Assembly: GCA_039881045.1 (NCBI GenBank) | Contig: JAYWVB010000018.1 | Coordinates: forward strand, 496,001-560,000 | DNA: 64,000 nt | Direction: 5' to 3' | From: Chaetomium olivaceum | Lineage: Eukaryota; Ascomycota; Sordariomycetes; Sordariales; Chaetomiaceae | Part shown: piece after piece, positions 29,817 to 39,470 of the stretch | How the letters are laid out: each line of letters starts with the position of its first letter | Position numbering within the stretch: the stretch's first letter is position 1 | Position numbers and translations under genes: made by a program | The notes under the pieces: model-generated | What the model saw: only the letters and a program-made list of their open reading frames with translations | What the model was told of the DNA's origin: nothing | The model's database searches: none

Positions 29817-30851
29817 TTAAATTTTTTGAGTGCGCCTCTGTGTCCGGCACTTCCCACAGTACGTGTGGCCGGGAGAGGCCTTCCCACACTTCTGGCAATT
29901 TTGGAGGGGGCTACTCTGTTTCCGGCACTTCCCACAGTGCCTGTGGCCGGGAGAGGCCTTCCCACACTTCTGCAATTCTGCAATTTTGGAGGGGCTACTC
30001 TGTCTCCGGCACTTCCCACAGTGCGTGCGGCCGTGAGAGGCCTCCCCACACTTCTCGCAATTTTGGAGGGGGCTGTTCTTCCTCTTGCACTTCCAGCAGT
30101 GCGTGTTGCCGGGAGAGGCATTCCCACACTTCTCGCAATTTTGGAGGGTGCTCCTCTGTTTCCGGCACTTCCAGCAGTGTGAGCTTTTGCACTGCTTGTG
30201 GGAGGATGATTTGGCGGCTAGGAGGTCGTTGCTCTTGTTGACGGTGTCCTCTATGTCGGCATCGCTCGCATTTCCTACGCGACACTCGGGTGAAATATAA
30301 TGGGTATAATAATTGCGAGCCGTTTCAAAAAATGGGATCCTCTGCGACCTCGGATTGTTAAAGTCGAGCGAGGACAAATCGGTCGCCTTAACCCATCCAA
30401 TAGACCAGAGATCGCTTCTTTCATTAGCCCACAACACTATACCGAGTTTCAAGTAAACTTACAGACTAATATCAGCACACAAAACAGGAAATTCCCGCCT
30501 GTGCTCTAGCGGACCCCCATTCTCATACCCCTTCGCCCAGCCCCTGATACCGGTGATGCGGTCAGTAGCCCAGCTGTAGATATAGCACACGGGTAATTCG
30601 GGCATTCCCAGTTTCCTTCCATCAGTCGTGAGTTTTCCGTCCTCTGAGTGGCGGCAGAAAAGGCCTGTATCAGCGAGGGTGCCATGTAATCCAGCTGGTG
30701 CCGTATCGCCCCAGGGCAAAATCAAAACAGGAGATTTCAGCTCTCCGTTACCCGCCAAATAAAACCTGCAATCGACGGGACTAGTAATGCCCCTCCGCTC
30801 TCGGTCGGGGTCTTGATCCTGGCTAGGGCTTGTAATATCTGACGAAGCCAT
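29817..30851 (-). CDS. Two-exon protein ending in tandem 26-aa CxxC zinc-ribbon repeats
   Basis: Exon 1 (30851-30463) encodes MASSDITSPSQDQDPDRERR, LPWGDTAPAGLHGTLADTGL and LPVCYIYSWATDRITGIRGW. The intron at 30418-30462 has a consensus GTAAGT donor and a GCTAATG branch. Exon 2 (30417-29817) continues SDLWSIGWVKATDLSSLDFN, IPFFETARNYYTHYISPE, a linker, then about 4.5 copies of a 26-residue unit of the form CxKC(R/K)xQxSxLQNCxKC and GxASPGxTH. Each unit has two CxxC knuckles ten residues apart, so each could bind one zinc, like stacked zinc ribbons. The N-terminal domain is not recognised. The model is intact (329 aa) and has no frameshift. DNA-, RNA- or protein-binding are all possible for the tail. 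Confidence 0.75.
29846..30190. repeat. 78-bp tandem repeat encoding the zinc-ribbon units
   Basis: Units start at 29846, 29924, 30008, about 30086 and 30164. Spacing is 78 bp, except that the second unit has an in-frame 6-bp insertion (84 bp). The core includes GGCACTTCC(C/A)(A/G)CAGTG and GAGAGGC(C/A)TTCCCACACTTCT. Codon-preserving differences and the in-frame indel fit a translated repeat. Confidence 0.9.
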
Positions 30852-30879
30852 CCCTCGCTATGAAATCAGCGCTGGACTA

Positions 30880-31360
30880 AGGGTTTGTTTCGCTACCGAG
30901 CTGGCGTAAACGTGAAGGTTAGCAAGTTGGACGACGTGCAGAAGGGCGCAAATGGAAGATATGAGTAATTTAATCTTGAGAAAGCAGGACACTTGTCCAG
31001 CTTCCGGAGACAAGAGAATCGCCATCCTGATGTCCCCTCGCAGAGGTTGCAGGGAAACTGTTACTTTGTGGTGAATGGTGTGCTTGTGGCGTGTAAGATC
31101 GGAGGGCCTTGAGAACTGCCTGTTGCACACCTTCCCTGTGTGAGGGTTCATCCGCTCGCACTTGTGCGGTCCGGCTTGGATGTTTAGATGGGTGTGGCCG
31201 TCGATGGCGGGTAGATGTCGTGTAAGGAAAGAAGGCGGAGTTCAAAGTCGCAGGAAGGGAATGTAAAAGGGGAAAAGCTCCGCGCCCGTTGGCCTTACAT
31301 TTCCGGCCCCGAACCCGTACCACGGCCCCACTCGGTTGGTTTTTCCGTTGGGCATCGGCC
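30880..31360 (-). pseudogene. Decayed copy of the C2H2-bHLH gene (promoter plus one finger)
   Basis: The minus strand matches 62452 onward: the upstream block with GAGTGGGGCCGTGGT and CTTTTACATTCCCTTCC, then a jump to coding sequence MNPHTGKVCNRQFSRPSDLT and RHKHTIHH. This is finger 2 of that gene, with Cys and both His retained. Finger 1 is deleted, finger 3 is frameshifted, and no bHLH exon follows. It is non-functional. Confidence 0.7.
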
Positions 31361-31542
31361 CTAATGGAGATGCAAGTCACGCTGGGCGAAGACGACAACA
31401 AACATCGGAAGAGATCTTGGCTGCCTTAGCCATGGTAAGTAATAAAGCATGATTTAGATGAACTCCTAAGGTATAGGCTTCCGACCCTCCGTTTTATTAC
31501 AAGCTGCCTGCCGAACTTGCGGTTCTCGTACACCTTGTTCCA

Positions 31543-32340
31543 CAGCCGGACGCGCTCACCTCCCGGAAGCGGCCGGATGCAAATCAGCTTTATCGCTGCC
31601 TCTTTTGGCTCGTTTGTGGGACCATTTTTGCGGTTCTCTTTGGGCTAGCGAAGGCGGGTGTCCTCCCGCATGCGCCGGAATTCTTCGTTGCCTGGGAAGG
31701 CGTGTCCCTCCTGTCTGCCGAGACTTTCCAGGTATTTTCAGGACTCCGTCGTCCTTGGCTGTCACTGACGCGCTACAGTATACCGTGTTGGTGTATCCAC
31801 TATACGCCAAACTCGTCAACAGCCAGACGAGCTTACACCTTTACTTTGCCGGCGGGTTCGGGATTCACGTCTCGCATATTTGCGTAGGAATTGCGGCACA
31901 AGTATGGTTCAACTTTCAGTTTGTTCTATGGACTGCACCGGCTAGTCTCCATACCTGCTGGGCCATTCTTCTTGTTGCTGAGGTCGGCGTCGTGTCGAAA
32001 TCGACTTCTTTATCTATCATCACCGTTCTGCGAGCTGTTTCGTGGATGGCGGTCAACCTCTCCGCAATCATATTACCGATTGTGGGCGCTATACGCGGTT
32101 GGGGAAGCCTGCATCTGGTTCAGTGTTTGCTTTGTATGGCTGTTACTTTCGAGTCCAAATTATGGAAGAGGTTTCTAAGGAAGTGGTTTCATGAGCTGCT
32201 GCTGCGCTGGCAGCATTCTGCCAGCGATTAATCTTTGGAGCCTCGCGGGCGTTCGGCAACCGCAGCCCGTGCATCTGCCGAGCAGGGAGTGGGCGCGGAG
32301 AGCTGGGTATAAGACAGCGGTTCACAGACGCTCACTTTAA
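31543..32340 (+). pseudogene. Truncated duplicate of the multi-pass membrane protein gene
   Basis: From AGCCGGACGCGCTCACC onward the sequence is nearly identical to 61501-62279, including the 47-bp intron (31732-31778). The 5' end lacks the start codon and first transmembrane segment present at 61411. The shared part encodes LFWLVCGTIFAVLFGLAKAG, LHLYFAGGFGIHVSHICVG and WAILLVAEVGVVSKSTSL. Near the end small indels give KLWKRFLRKWFHELLLRWQH instead of EFWKWFHGL. The high identity implies a recent segmental duplication. Without its 5' exon it is probably not expressed as a functional protein. Confidence 0.8.
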
Positions 32341-33319
32341 TTATTGTTCCTCGTAATTTCATCTCACATTTCACCTCAACCTCAGACCATTCTTAGGATC
32401 CATTTGAGCCAACCAATGTCCAAGTCCAATAGTATGTGCCCATTTTCCCCGTCGATTATTCATTGATATCAACTGACTGCTTGACAGTCTAAGGGCATGG
32501 GGGCGGAAGCCGTTTGCAGAAGTGGTGTTAGCATCAGATGGACCAGTTTCTGACGGGGGTGATAATGATGTGGATAGGCTTGCTGACAGCAGAAGCGAGG
32601 ACCCATCCGGCGCGGCGGCCAAGCGACGGCACGATGATGCTAAGTCGCATGAGAGTGTGAAGAGAGCTCGGACTATTGGGTGGCTTGGTGCTCCAAGGCG
32701 GGCGAGGCAGACAAGGCAACCATCGTGGCCGGCAGAAATGCAGTTTGAACCCGCTGCATGCAGGGACTGCCAAATGTACATATACCCAACTGGGTGGTGA
32801 ACTGCTTGGTCCCCGGTGAGATTGCATGAGTACGAAGTATGGTTTGTCTCGGGGATCGTGGGATGATTCTCAGCCGATCAGCCATTCAAAGTCACAAAGT
32901 TCCCTTTGGTGCCCTGTTGGCGGAGAACCGTCCGAATCCGACGTTCTCAACATGAAGGACTGGTGCTGAACGTGGGGGTGGGCAGGAAACGGGAAGTGGG
33001 ACCCTTGTGCATGTACCTAGTACACTCATGGATCGGCCAGCGGCCCTTATCCCCGCTTGCTCGAAGCAGGGATACGAGCGCTTGGCCCTCTTGTGATATA
33101 CCCTTGGAGCCAAAAAAATGACTTTTGGCTCCAGGGGATCACAGATGCGCTAACCCACATCGAAGCAGGTCGGGACTCCGGGGTCCCTCGGTTCCAAGCC
33201 TGCAACCCGCCTTTCGACCCCGCTCTCGCGAGGGTACACCTACCCCACAGCCTGCTGCCTGAATGGATATCTGAGCCTACCTGGAACTTATGCATTAGCG
33301 TCGGCCGCGTGTCACCGCC
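32341..33319 (+). repeat. Dispersed segment R (copy 1) and flanking spacer
   Basis: 32680-33035 is an inverted, nearly identical copy of 61040-61375, and a diverged copy lies at 45000-45210. A plus-strand frame in it ends AACRDCQMYIYPTGW. The related frame at 45 kb reads ACRNCQLYIYPTRC on its minus strand, so either strand could once have coded. Around 33070-33130 a short palindromic block (CTTGGAGCCAAAAAAATGAC against TTTTTGGCTCC) is present. No gene is called. Confidence 0.6.
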
Positions 33320-33490
33320 GAAGTGAGCGAGAATTTTCCCTACCTTACTGGTCGTCGCATTTAATCTCGTCCACTCCCGCTCGCCAAATCTCGCCCACCC
33401 TCGCTCGTGGCCTCGAATTTCGCCCACCCTCTCGTGATTTCAAATTTTACCTACCCTACCAGTGACTTCGGATTTCGCTCACATTTGAAT
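33320..33490 (+). repeat. Left 28-bp minisatellite array of an inverted pair
   Basis: Imperfect units of about 28 bp with the consensus (A)ATTTCGCCCACCCTCGCTC then GTGGCTTCG. The reverse complement of 35830-36010 carries the same units and the same unique lead-in (GCGAGAA(T/C)TTTCCC(T/C)ACCTTA). The array ends just before the ATG at 33508. Confidence 0.8.
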
Positions 33491-33507
33491 TTGGGACTCG
33501 TCGCATC

Positions 33508-34476
33508 ATGTCCGTCAGTTTTCTGGAGAAGATTGTGCGCGATTTGGACAAAATCGGAGAGGAGCTGTGGGATGTCGATGGCCCAGATGACGCCCTCGAC
33601 AGGATTTTCCAGAAACTCTCGTCACTGAAAGCCCAAGTTAGTGTCCAGATATCGTTACAACCCACTGCGACTTGCTGCGCAGCAACCGGTTGGCAAGGCC
33701 CTTCCTAAGCAACGGGCAACGGGGGTAAAGCACTTGATTCGTTTCGTCTTTAGAAATGGGAGCCGCGGAGGAGCCAGGCGTAAGCAGTTGCGGACCTGGG
33801 ACTGCAATGCGCTGAAGTTCTTGGGCTTGTCGTATCCGATTGAAAAAATCGTCAAGATGAAGGATGACGAGTTTGAGCTTCTTCGAAATCGTGGTCCGGA
33901 ATTCTTCCATCGCCGCAAGCTTTCCCGCCTTCTCTATCGCCCCGATGTCGACAAAGCCGTTGATGCCATGGTCGAGGGACCCGATGACGATGGGTCATAC
34001 GATAAGTTCATGCAAGGTACTCAGCGAGGCAATTTGAAACAGGCCAGACGCTAACTAGGTCAGATCATACAGCCACTCGACTCCAGATGCGCAAGCGGAA
34101 ATATGATGCTGTTGAAAGTGATGGCGCTGCAGACAACCCGGCCGTAGTGGGCGATAAGGCAGGGCCAAGTCAGGGTACGTGACCTTCTCTGCAATATGAC
34201 GGGGACCTAACAGAAAGAGCGTCGACAGAGGAAGAGGCGGCAACGACGGTGCATGAGGCAAATGTCTTCATCATCAGCAAAGATGATGCGCAATATGCTA
34301 TGTCCGTCGTTGATCATACAGGGGAAATATGGCTGACGAACCCACGAGGGGACTACAACGCCTACGATGGAAAGAGAAGGTCGTTCCTTACGTTTTGGGT
34401 TTCGGACGATCTGGGCGAAGAGTTAGCCAGACGGAGCAAGCAAATGGTTGGTACCTACACAAGTGACCCTAACTGA
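33508..34476 (+). CDS. Four-exon gene of unknown function (about 279 aa)
   Basis: Exons are 33508-33636, 33683-34016, 34064-34174 and 34214-34476. Introns of 46, 47 and 39 bp have GTTAGT, GTACTC and GTACGT donors and CTAAC-type branches in the last two. The joined frame reads MSVSFLEKIVRDLDKIGEEL, KHLIRFVFRNGSRGGARRKQ, GLSYPIEKIVKMKDDEFELL, ANVFIISKDDAQYAMSVVDH and LTNPRGDYNAYDGKRRSFLT, ending at TYTSDPN. All splice phases agree, which supports a real, intact gene. I recognise no domain. It lies between inverted minisatellite arrays together with the convergent gene at 34499-35299. Confidence 0.7.
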
Positions 34477-34498
34477 TCAATCGAATGACTAGACTACA

Positions 34499-35299
34499 CT
34501 ACACATACAAACGAAGAATACCCTGCTGTTCAAGCGCGTGTTTGACATCCTCAAAAGCTTCAAGCTTCGGATGAGGTGCGCCTGCGTTGAAAACGTCGTG
34601 CCCATTGGCATGCTGACCATGCGTCTCATTTGATTTACATACGCGTGGCTCCCCATTCTCAACTTCGAACTTCCAGCCCGTCTGCCTTGTTGGGACACAC
34701 CCATCCACGCTCGAAGCATCCACCATGATAGTTCCCTGCGGGAGCACGAGCTCGAGCATGTGGCCGGGATATGGATCGACGACTTGCAGTCCGACAAGTG
34801 TTGTCAAGTTGTGTGCGTTCAAAAAACCAGCGAGCTCGGCGAGGAAGCGGTCGTCGACTTGAGAGAGATCTGGCACGGGGCCTGCCTGATACTCGTATGG
34901 GTGGAAGCCGTGGTCGGTGAGAACGAATATGTGCCCATGCACGTTGTCGAAATCTATCGCTTGGAACGTAGTGGCATTGGCCCAGCGGCAGCGAGGCGTC
35001 TCGTGATTGACTCCAAGCAGAACTGTTTTATCGGGGACAGCGAAGTGCGCATGAGCCAGATGTATGCCGAAGATTTTGTCGGCGTGGTTCCGGACGAAGA
35101 GCGTGGCAAGGTCGTGTATGTGTGACTCGCGGATCTTCGGTTGTTGCGAATCATCCGGAAGTCGGTTGTAACTAGGGAGGTCAGTTGCGGTTGTCGACAA
35201 CTCCATGGTGATTGTGATACTATACATGTTGCGGCTCTTCTCCAGGTCGGCCTCCGTCAAGGCCGTATTAAGGCCAGGAACTCTCGCTCTGTAAGCCAT
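34499..35299 (-). CDS. Conserved fungal protein of unknown function (HGHIFVLTDHGFHPYEYQ family)
   Basis: The ATG at 35299 (MAYRARVPGLNTALTEADLE) is chosen over the open frame upstream, which has no ATG. Motifs are LATLFVRNHADKIFGIHLAH, AHFAVPDKTVLLGVNHETPR, HGHIFVLTDHGFHPYEYQ and LTTLVGLQVVDPYPGHMLEL. The 'FGihLlHrHF.i.....LLG' core is shared with the gene at 42314-43021 (KFGLSMLHRHFNLSPGEMLV), so the two are distant paralogues. Such genes recur in fungal accessory regions, and I know no proven function. Many His and acidic residues could mean metal binding. It converges on the four-exon gene with only 22 bp between their stops. Its C-terminal part may contain an unrecognised intron. Confidence 0.7.
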   Translation of the reverse strand: MAYRARVPGLNTALTEADLEKSRNMYSITITMELSTTATDLPSYNRLPDDSQQPKIRESHIHDLATLFVRNHADKIFGIHLAHAHFAVPDKTVLLGVNHETPRCRWANATTFQAIDFDNVHGHIFVLTDHGFHPYEYQAGPVPDLSQVDDRFLAELAGFLNAHNLTTLVGLQVVDPYPGHMLELVLPQGTIMVDASSVDGCVPTRQTGWKFEVENGEPRVCKSNETHGQHANGHDVFNAGAPHPKLEAFEDVKHALEQQGILRLYV

Positions 35300-35829
35300 A
35301 GGTCGTACTAGGCTACGCTGGCGCGCAAAGGGAGAAATGGAACTGGTTAATGACGGCCGCGATCCGGCAGCTATACACGTCAGGGGTGTGGAGAAGAACA
35401 AGTCATGCGGTCAAACCATCAATCTAATTGGTCTAGCTACCTATCCACCCAGATGCTTTAGGCTAAGGTCATTAGATCAGTATTTCGTGCAATGATCGAA
35501 TACGCCGCAGCATGTGACAGCCACGCCTACGGCGGCAAAGCTGTGCAAAACGATAGTGGAGTTGCGGCACATTAGGCGGCGCGGAAAGAGTAATCCTTAA
35601 AGCCGGTGACGTTGGGCAGAAGTCCACGGATCACCAGGCATCTTGGCCCGTGGCCGGCCTCGGAAGAAGTAGCTTCCGGCGAAGAAACATGGCGTGATGG
35701 CAAAGGACAACATTGTCACTGGCCCGCCGTCGATGATTTCAATGTCCTGCCGCTCTCCAATTTGGTCCGAATCGCGACGGAAGCGAAATCCAAGGTCACT
35801 GGTGGAGACAATATTAGAAGCCACGAGCG

Positions 35830-36010
35830 AGGTGGGTGAGACCCGAGGTCACTGGCAGGATGGGCGAGATTCGAAGCCACCAGCGGAATAAACGATATTC
35901 GAAGCCACAAGCGGTGGTGGGCGAAGTTTGAAGCCACCAGCGGGGTTAGACGGGATTCGACGTGGGTGAGATTGAAATGCGACTTTGTAAGGTGGGGAAA
36001 GTTCTCGCTT
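35830..36010 (-). repeat. Right 28-bp minisatellite array of an inverted pair
   Basis: Reverse complement of the array type at 33320-33490, with about six units containing GAAGCCAC(C/A)AGCGG. Together they bound about 2.7 kb carrying two genes. Copies have diverged, so this is not a fresh duplication. Confidence 0.8.
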
Positions 36011-36229
36011 ACCTCGATGGTGATGCTTTTCCCGGTTCACCTCGTTGGTACCCTAAAGTTCAAGGTGCTAGCGAAGAAGGCGAAGCTGCGAGCAACGTGG
36101 CAAAAGCTAGTACGAAAACAGGTAAGCAGCGATGTTTTCGTGCAATTGACCAATCATGCATGTCCATAAATAATACAATCATCCTCTTTTCAATGCGCTT
36201 ACAGCGTTCAATCCCCCCTGACTCAACAT

Positions 36230-36430
36230 AAAGTTACCCCTTCAGGCAGGGCGGCAATCCAGACACATGTCATCGTGTACGTTGGTTTGTGGAAATCGCT
36301 CCACGACAGAGACACAACGATCTATGCCAACTCGTTATCCATGTCGGCATATGCGTCTCTCCAGTTTCAGTTGCCAGGGGGAACTGGCTGGTAATGGCTT
36401 CGTTCTGGTGTATTGGTAAGGTAAATGTAC
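36230..36430 (+). repeat. Dispersed coding relic Y, copy 1
   Basis: Shares a long near-identical block (CTCCACGACAGAGACACAAC, CAACTCGTTATCCATGTCGG) with the minus strand of about 51890-52080. In one frame it reads VGLWKSLHDRDTTIYANSLS and MSAYAS. A 2-bp difference shifts the frame between copies. Original gene unknown. The stretch 35402-35829 upstream has no other clear content. Confidence 0.6.
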
Positions 36431-36550
36431 CCGACCAAACACTCCTACTCCTGGTCCGTTCAACTCCAAGTCTTCGGAGCACCGTCACCATCAATCTCAT
36501 CCTCCAAGGGTTTGACCAATGGCTTCTCCACGTCATCCACCAACATGTCC

Positions 36551-37129
36551 TTATTCATCGACGGCATCTTCGGGCTTCAGGTACGTCACGCCCTGGCGCT
36601 CACGGATCATTCTGGCCGGCTGATGGGACCGCCGCTCATGAAAGAGATGTTCCCGGAGCGGACCGGGGAGCTCGGTGGCGAGCATATTCCGCCGGGTGGT
36701 GCGTGGCGAAAGTGCCCGTGCGGCGGGGGGAACTTTGTTGATGGGGCCCCTCGGGTGTGCACGCGCGGTAGTGCGGAGAGTCGATGTAACTGAAGAGTTC
36801 TGTTCTGAGAGCATAAGGGTGATGAGTGATAGTTGTGATCGGCGATAGGTGTTGGAATCGACGCGTGCAAAGTTGATGGTGTCTTCAGCCATTGAGCTGC
36901 CGCTCTCTTCGGCGGACTCCCAGTCTTTGTTGTCGTTGTCGTTGTCGTCAATAGCGCTCTCGTCAGCCTTACCCTGCCCGTTGCTGGTTGGGGGCGGTGT
37001 CTGGAGTTGCTGGCTGCCCTGTTTGGTGTCTTTAAACGAAACGCCGAGCCTTGTGGACTGAGTGGCCGGCTTCCATGATTCTGGATCGTCCGAACCGGAA
37101 GAGCCACTCGGAGCGAGTTTCTTCGGCAC
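36551..37129 (-). pseudogene. DUF3295/AreA GATA-like domain protein, C-terminal fragment
   Basis: The minus-strand frame contains ADESAIDDNDNDNKDWESAE, NFARVDSNTYRRSQLSLITL, ML and then RRNMLATELPGPLREHLFHE. These are the paired C-terminal motifs of fungal DUF3295 proteins (related to yeast Mks1 and labelled 'nitrogen regulatory protein areA GATA-like'). The usual 'DESAIDDdd..DWEDs', 'RVdS....rrSLiT.mL' and 'MLatELteSLRr.LlwER' are all visible in order. The long N-terminal part of the family is absent. It is probably a captured or decayed fragment, although the frame itself is open. Confidence 0.7.
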
Positions 37130-39389
37130 TGGCGTATTGGTGGGACCAGGAATCGTATACTCTATGGAAGCTAGAGGGTGGTGCGACTAGTAGGTCCTTG
37201 AAAGGGCGAGAAGCCTCGGGTAATAATGGTTCGAGACTGCGTCTCTGTTGCTGGAGTATGCTGGGATGGTACCGGGTCGGGCGAGGCGTTCCCGAGGCGT
37301 GGTATGGCGGCTTGGTAGAACTTGGGCCTGTCCGCTGGACGGTCAACAACTCTGTAGGTATGGGAGTGAAGCAACCCAACTCACCGGTCCACATGCTGAA
37401 AAGATTTACTGGATTCGTCGTGACAGGTACTCCCAACTTCATGGGTATGGTGATCAAAGCGATCGTGATATTGGCCGTTGGTTCCTCAGTGGGCGCTCAG
37501 CGGGATGCGATCCTGGATCAGCTCTACACCGGAATTGGATCAGCGCGAGTCTCGGCCACGATTGATTGTCGCGCAGGTACTGCATTTCAGGGAGGGAAGG
37601 GAATAAATTGAGGAGCGGATATAAGGTTCATATATCAGGAAGCTGAGGAGGCTAGGGCAGGATGCGTGGGGAACGGGATTGATTCGCGGTGAATGCACAT
37701 CTCGGCTTCAACTGGTGTGACCCCTGGACGACATGGGAACTTTGGTGTCAGTCCTCTTCCACCACGCACTCGTCCTTCTGCGTGTGAGAATGGGCGACGT
37801 GGGAGAATGGGCGGTGGTGCCGCACTGGGCCAGTTTGCAAGAGATGGAACGGCAAGGTGCTCACATAATTACTAGGTCCACACCACGGCCTAAATGGGGG
37901 TTCCTGGGCATGGACATGCGATGCACCAGGTTTTGGGTGGCACCTGCCCCCTGGTTTCGTGGATCGCCCCACCGCGGGATCAGATCTGGCTGACCCTGTC
38001 ACTGGCAAGACTGGGTCAGCCATTGCATTTGGCAATGCAGGACGATGGCGCCAAGATAGGGGAGTCTGCTTTCTTGGGGTTTCAGACCCACGCCACAGCT
38101 GACCATCCCCTGAAGATTTCAGGTAGAGGCACGACTACAGTGGGCATATTGTATAAATTAGTTATCCGTCCGGTGGATATGTGGTTGACCATAGTAATAT
38201 TGTTTTATAACGGAAAACTTGTTCGCTTGATTGCTTGGGGGATATGAGGTTGACAGTATTGAAGCCATTTTGGAAGTGGCCAGAAGTGTTATTGCCTAAG
38301 GCTGCGCCTGCCAATGTGACACAAGTCCTGAGTCCCGGTCATCCAATCATGCTCGGCTTCTCGACGGGCGGTGAAGAAACTAACACCAAACCGGCATTGA
38401 CCAATTAGATCTCGCTCTCCGGGTGTCGGTGAAGTGACTATACCCTTTCCAGTCCATGAGGCGCCGACGCGTGAGATTCTCCAGGTTTCCGATAGGGCTA
38501 GGCTGAAGTGTTCACGGCGTCTTACTGGCCAATGGCGCAGTGCTGGTGTACTGTCAATGTGAAATGCCTGGTTGTCCTGCACGGTGCGTAATCTGCCAAC
38601 AGCAGAGTGACAATCGAAGGCAGAGCATTCAACAGGTGGAGTCTGATTCGGGAACTGTTCACACTCGTCACTCGCCTGATCGGATCGGAACTGAGTTCAC
38701 CAGCAAGCGGCTATAAGAATGCCTCAGTTCCCATCAAGAACTCTACCCGATCACCAGCACCGCCGCCACCAGCACAGACCAGTTCATCTCGGCACCTACA
38801 GGTTCGGGTACTACAACCGCTGTTGACACACTCGAAAGGTTTGGGGATCCGGTCCTTTTACACATCTCAGTACATGTATACTAAGAAGGTGCAACTGTGG
38901 TCGCAATAATAGTCAGCGGCATCATATATCGATTTCCAGGGAACCATTCCCAAGTAGCCACCGTGAACAACCTCGTGGTCAATCATCACCGCCTCAACCG
39001 TCCATCGCACGCAACGGCGGACGACGGGGTAGGCATTGCCATTTCCCTTCACACCATTGTGACGAGTCAGAAATGTTAACCTTAAGGCTTTCACAGACAA
39101 ACATGTCAAACAACTCGTCGGACTCAACACGCAATGACAAGGCTGCTCCTCCTGCACCTCCTGCTTCTCCTGCTTCTCCTGTTTCTCCTTCTCCTCCTCC
39201 TCTAAACGACTCGGTTCAGGAACAGAAGGAAAATGAAATGGCAATGACTTCACTTGATGAGGTTTTACCAGAATACATCTACTAAAAAGGCTTGGCATGA
39301 CTTGAGGCGCTTGGTCCCACCAAAAAAAACATCGCGAAGTTTTTCTTGGTGTTTTCGAAACGCGAAAAAAAAGGAAAAGAAAACCTTTC
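37130..39389. other. Sparse region with possible small secreted protein
   Basis: At 37441-37611 (+) a frame begins MGMVIKAIVILAVGSSVGAQ, a plausible signal peptide, followed by only 36 residues with one cysteine. It may be a truncated secreted-protein gene. Frames at 37733-37993 and 37894-38247 have many Trp and Gly but no recognised motif. At 39112-39285 (+) MSNNSSDSTRNDKAAPPAPP is a low-complexity frame over a CTCCTGCTT-type microsatellite (39145-39205). Nothing is firmly supported. Confidence 0.3.
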
Positions 39390-39470
39390 TCGCGGTGAAG
39401 GATTCGAACCCACGAAGCCCCGAGAGCTTTCAAAGGAACATTAATAGGCACGGCTGAAGCCCAAGCCAAA
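39375..39470 (-). tRNA. tRNA-like relic (B box plus Pol III terminator)
   Basis: Minus strand: GTGGGTTCGAATCCTTCACC, with a perfect B box GGTTCGAATCC at about 39400-39410, followed within about 25 bp by T-rich runs (TTTTC, TTTTCC, TTTTTTTT) as expected for RNA polymerase III termination. The T stem pairs poorly (GTGGG against CCTTC) and no matching 5' acceptor strand was found upstream. This is more likely a decayed tRNA or a tRNA-derived SINE end than a working tRNA gene. Confidence 0.3.

Noticed and set aside
29826..30241. Plus-strand frames across the 78-bp repeat
   Set aside because: They only exist within the repeat. The minus-strand frame extends through a well-formed intron into a unique 5' exon.
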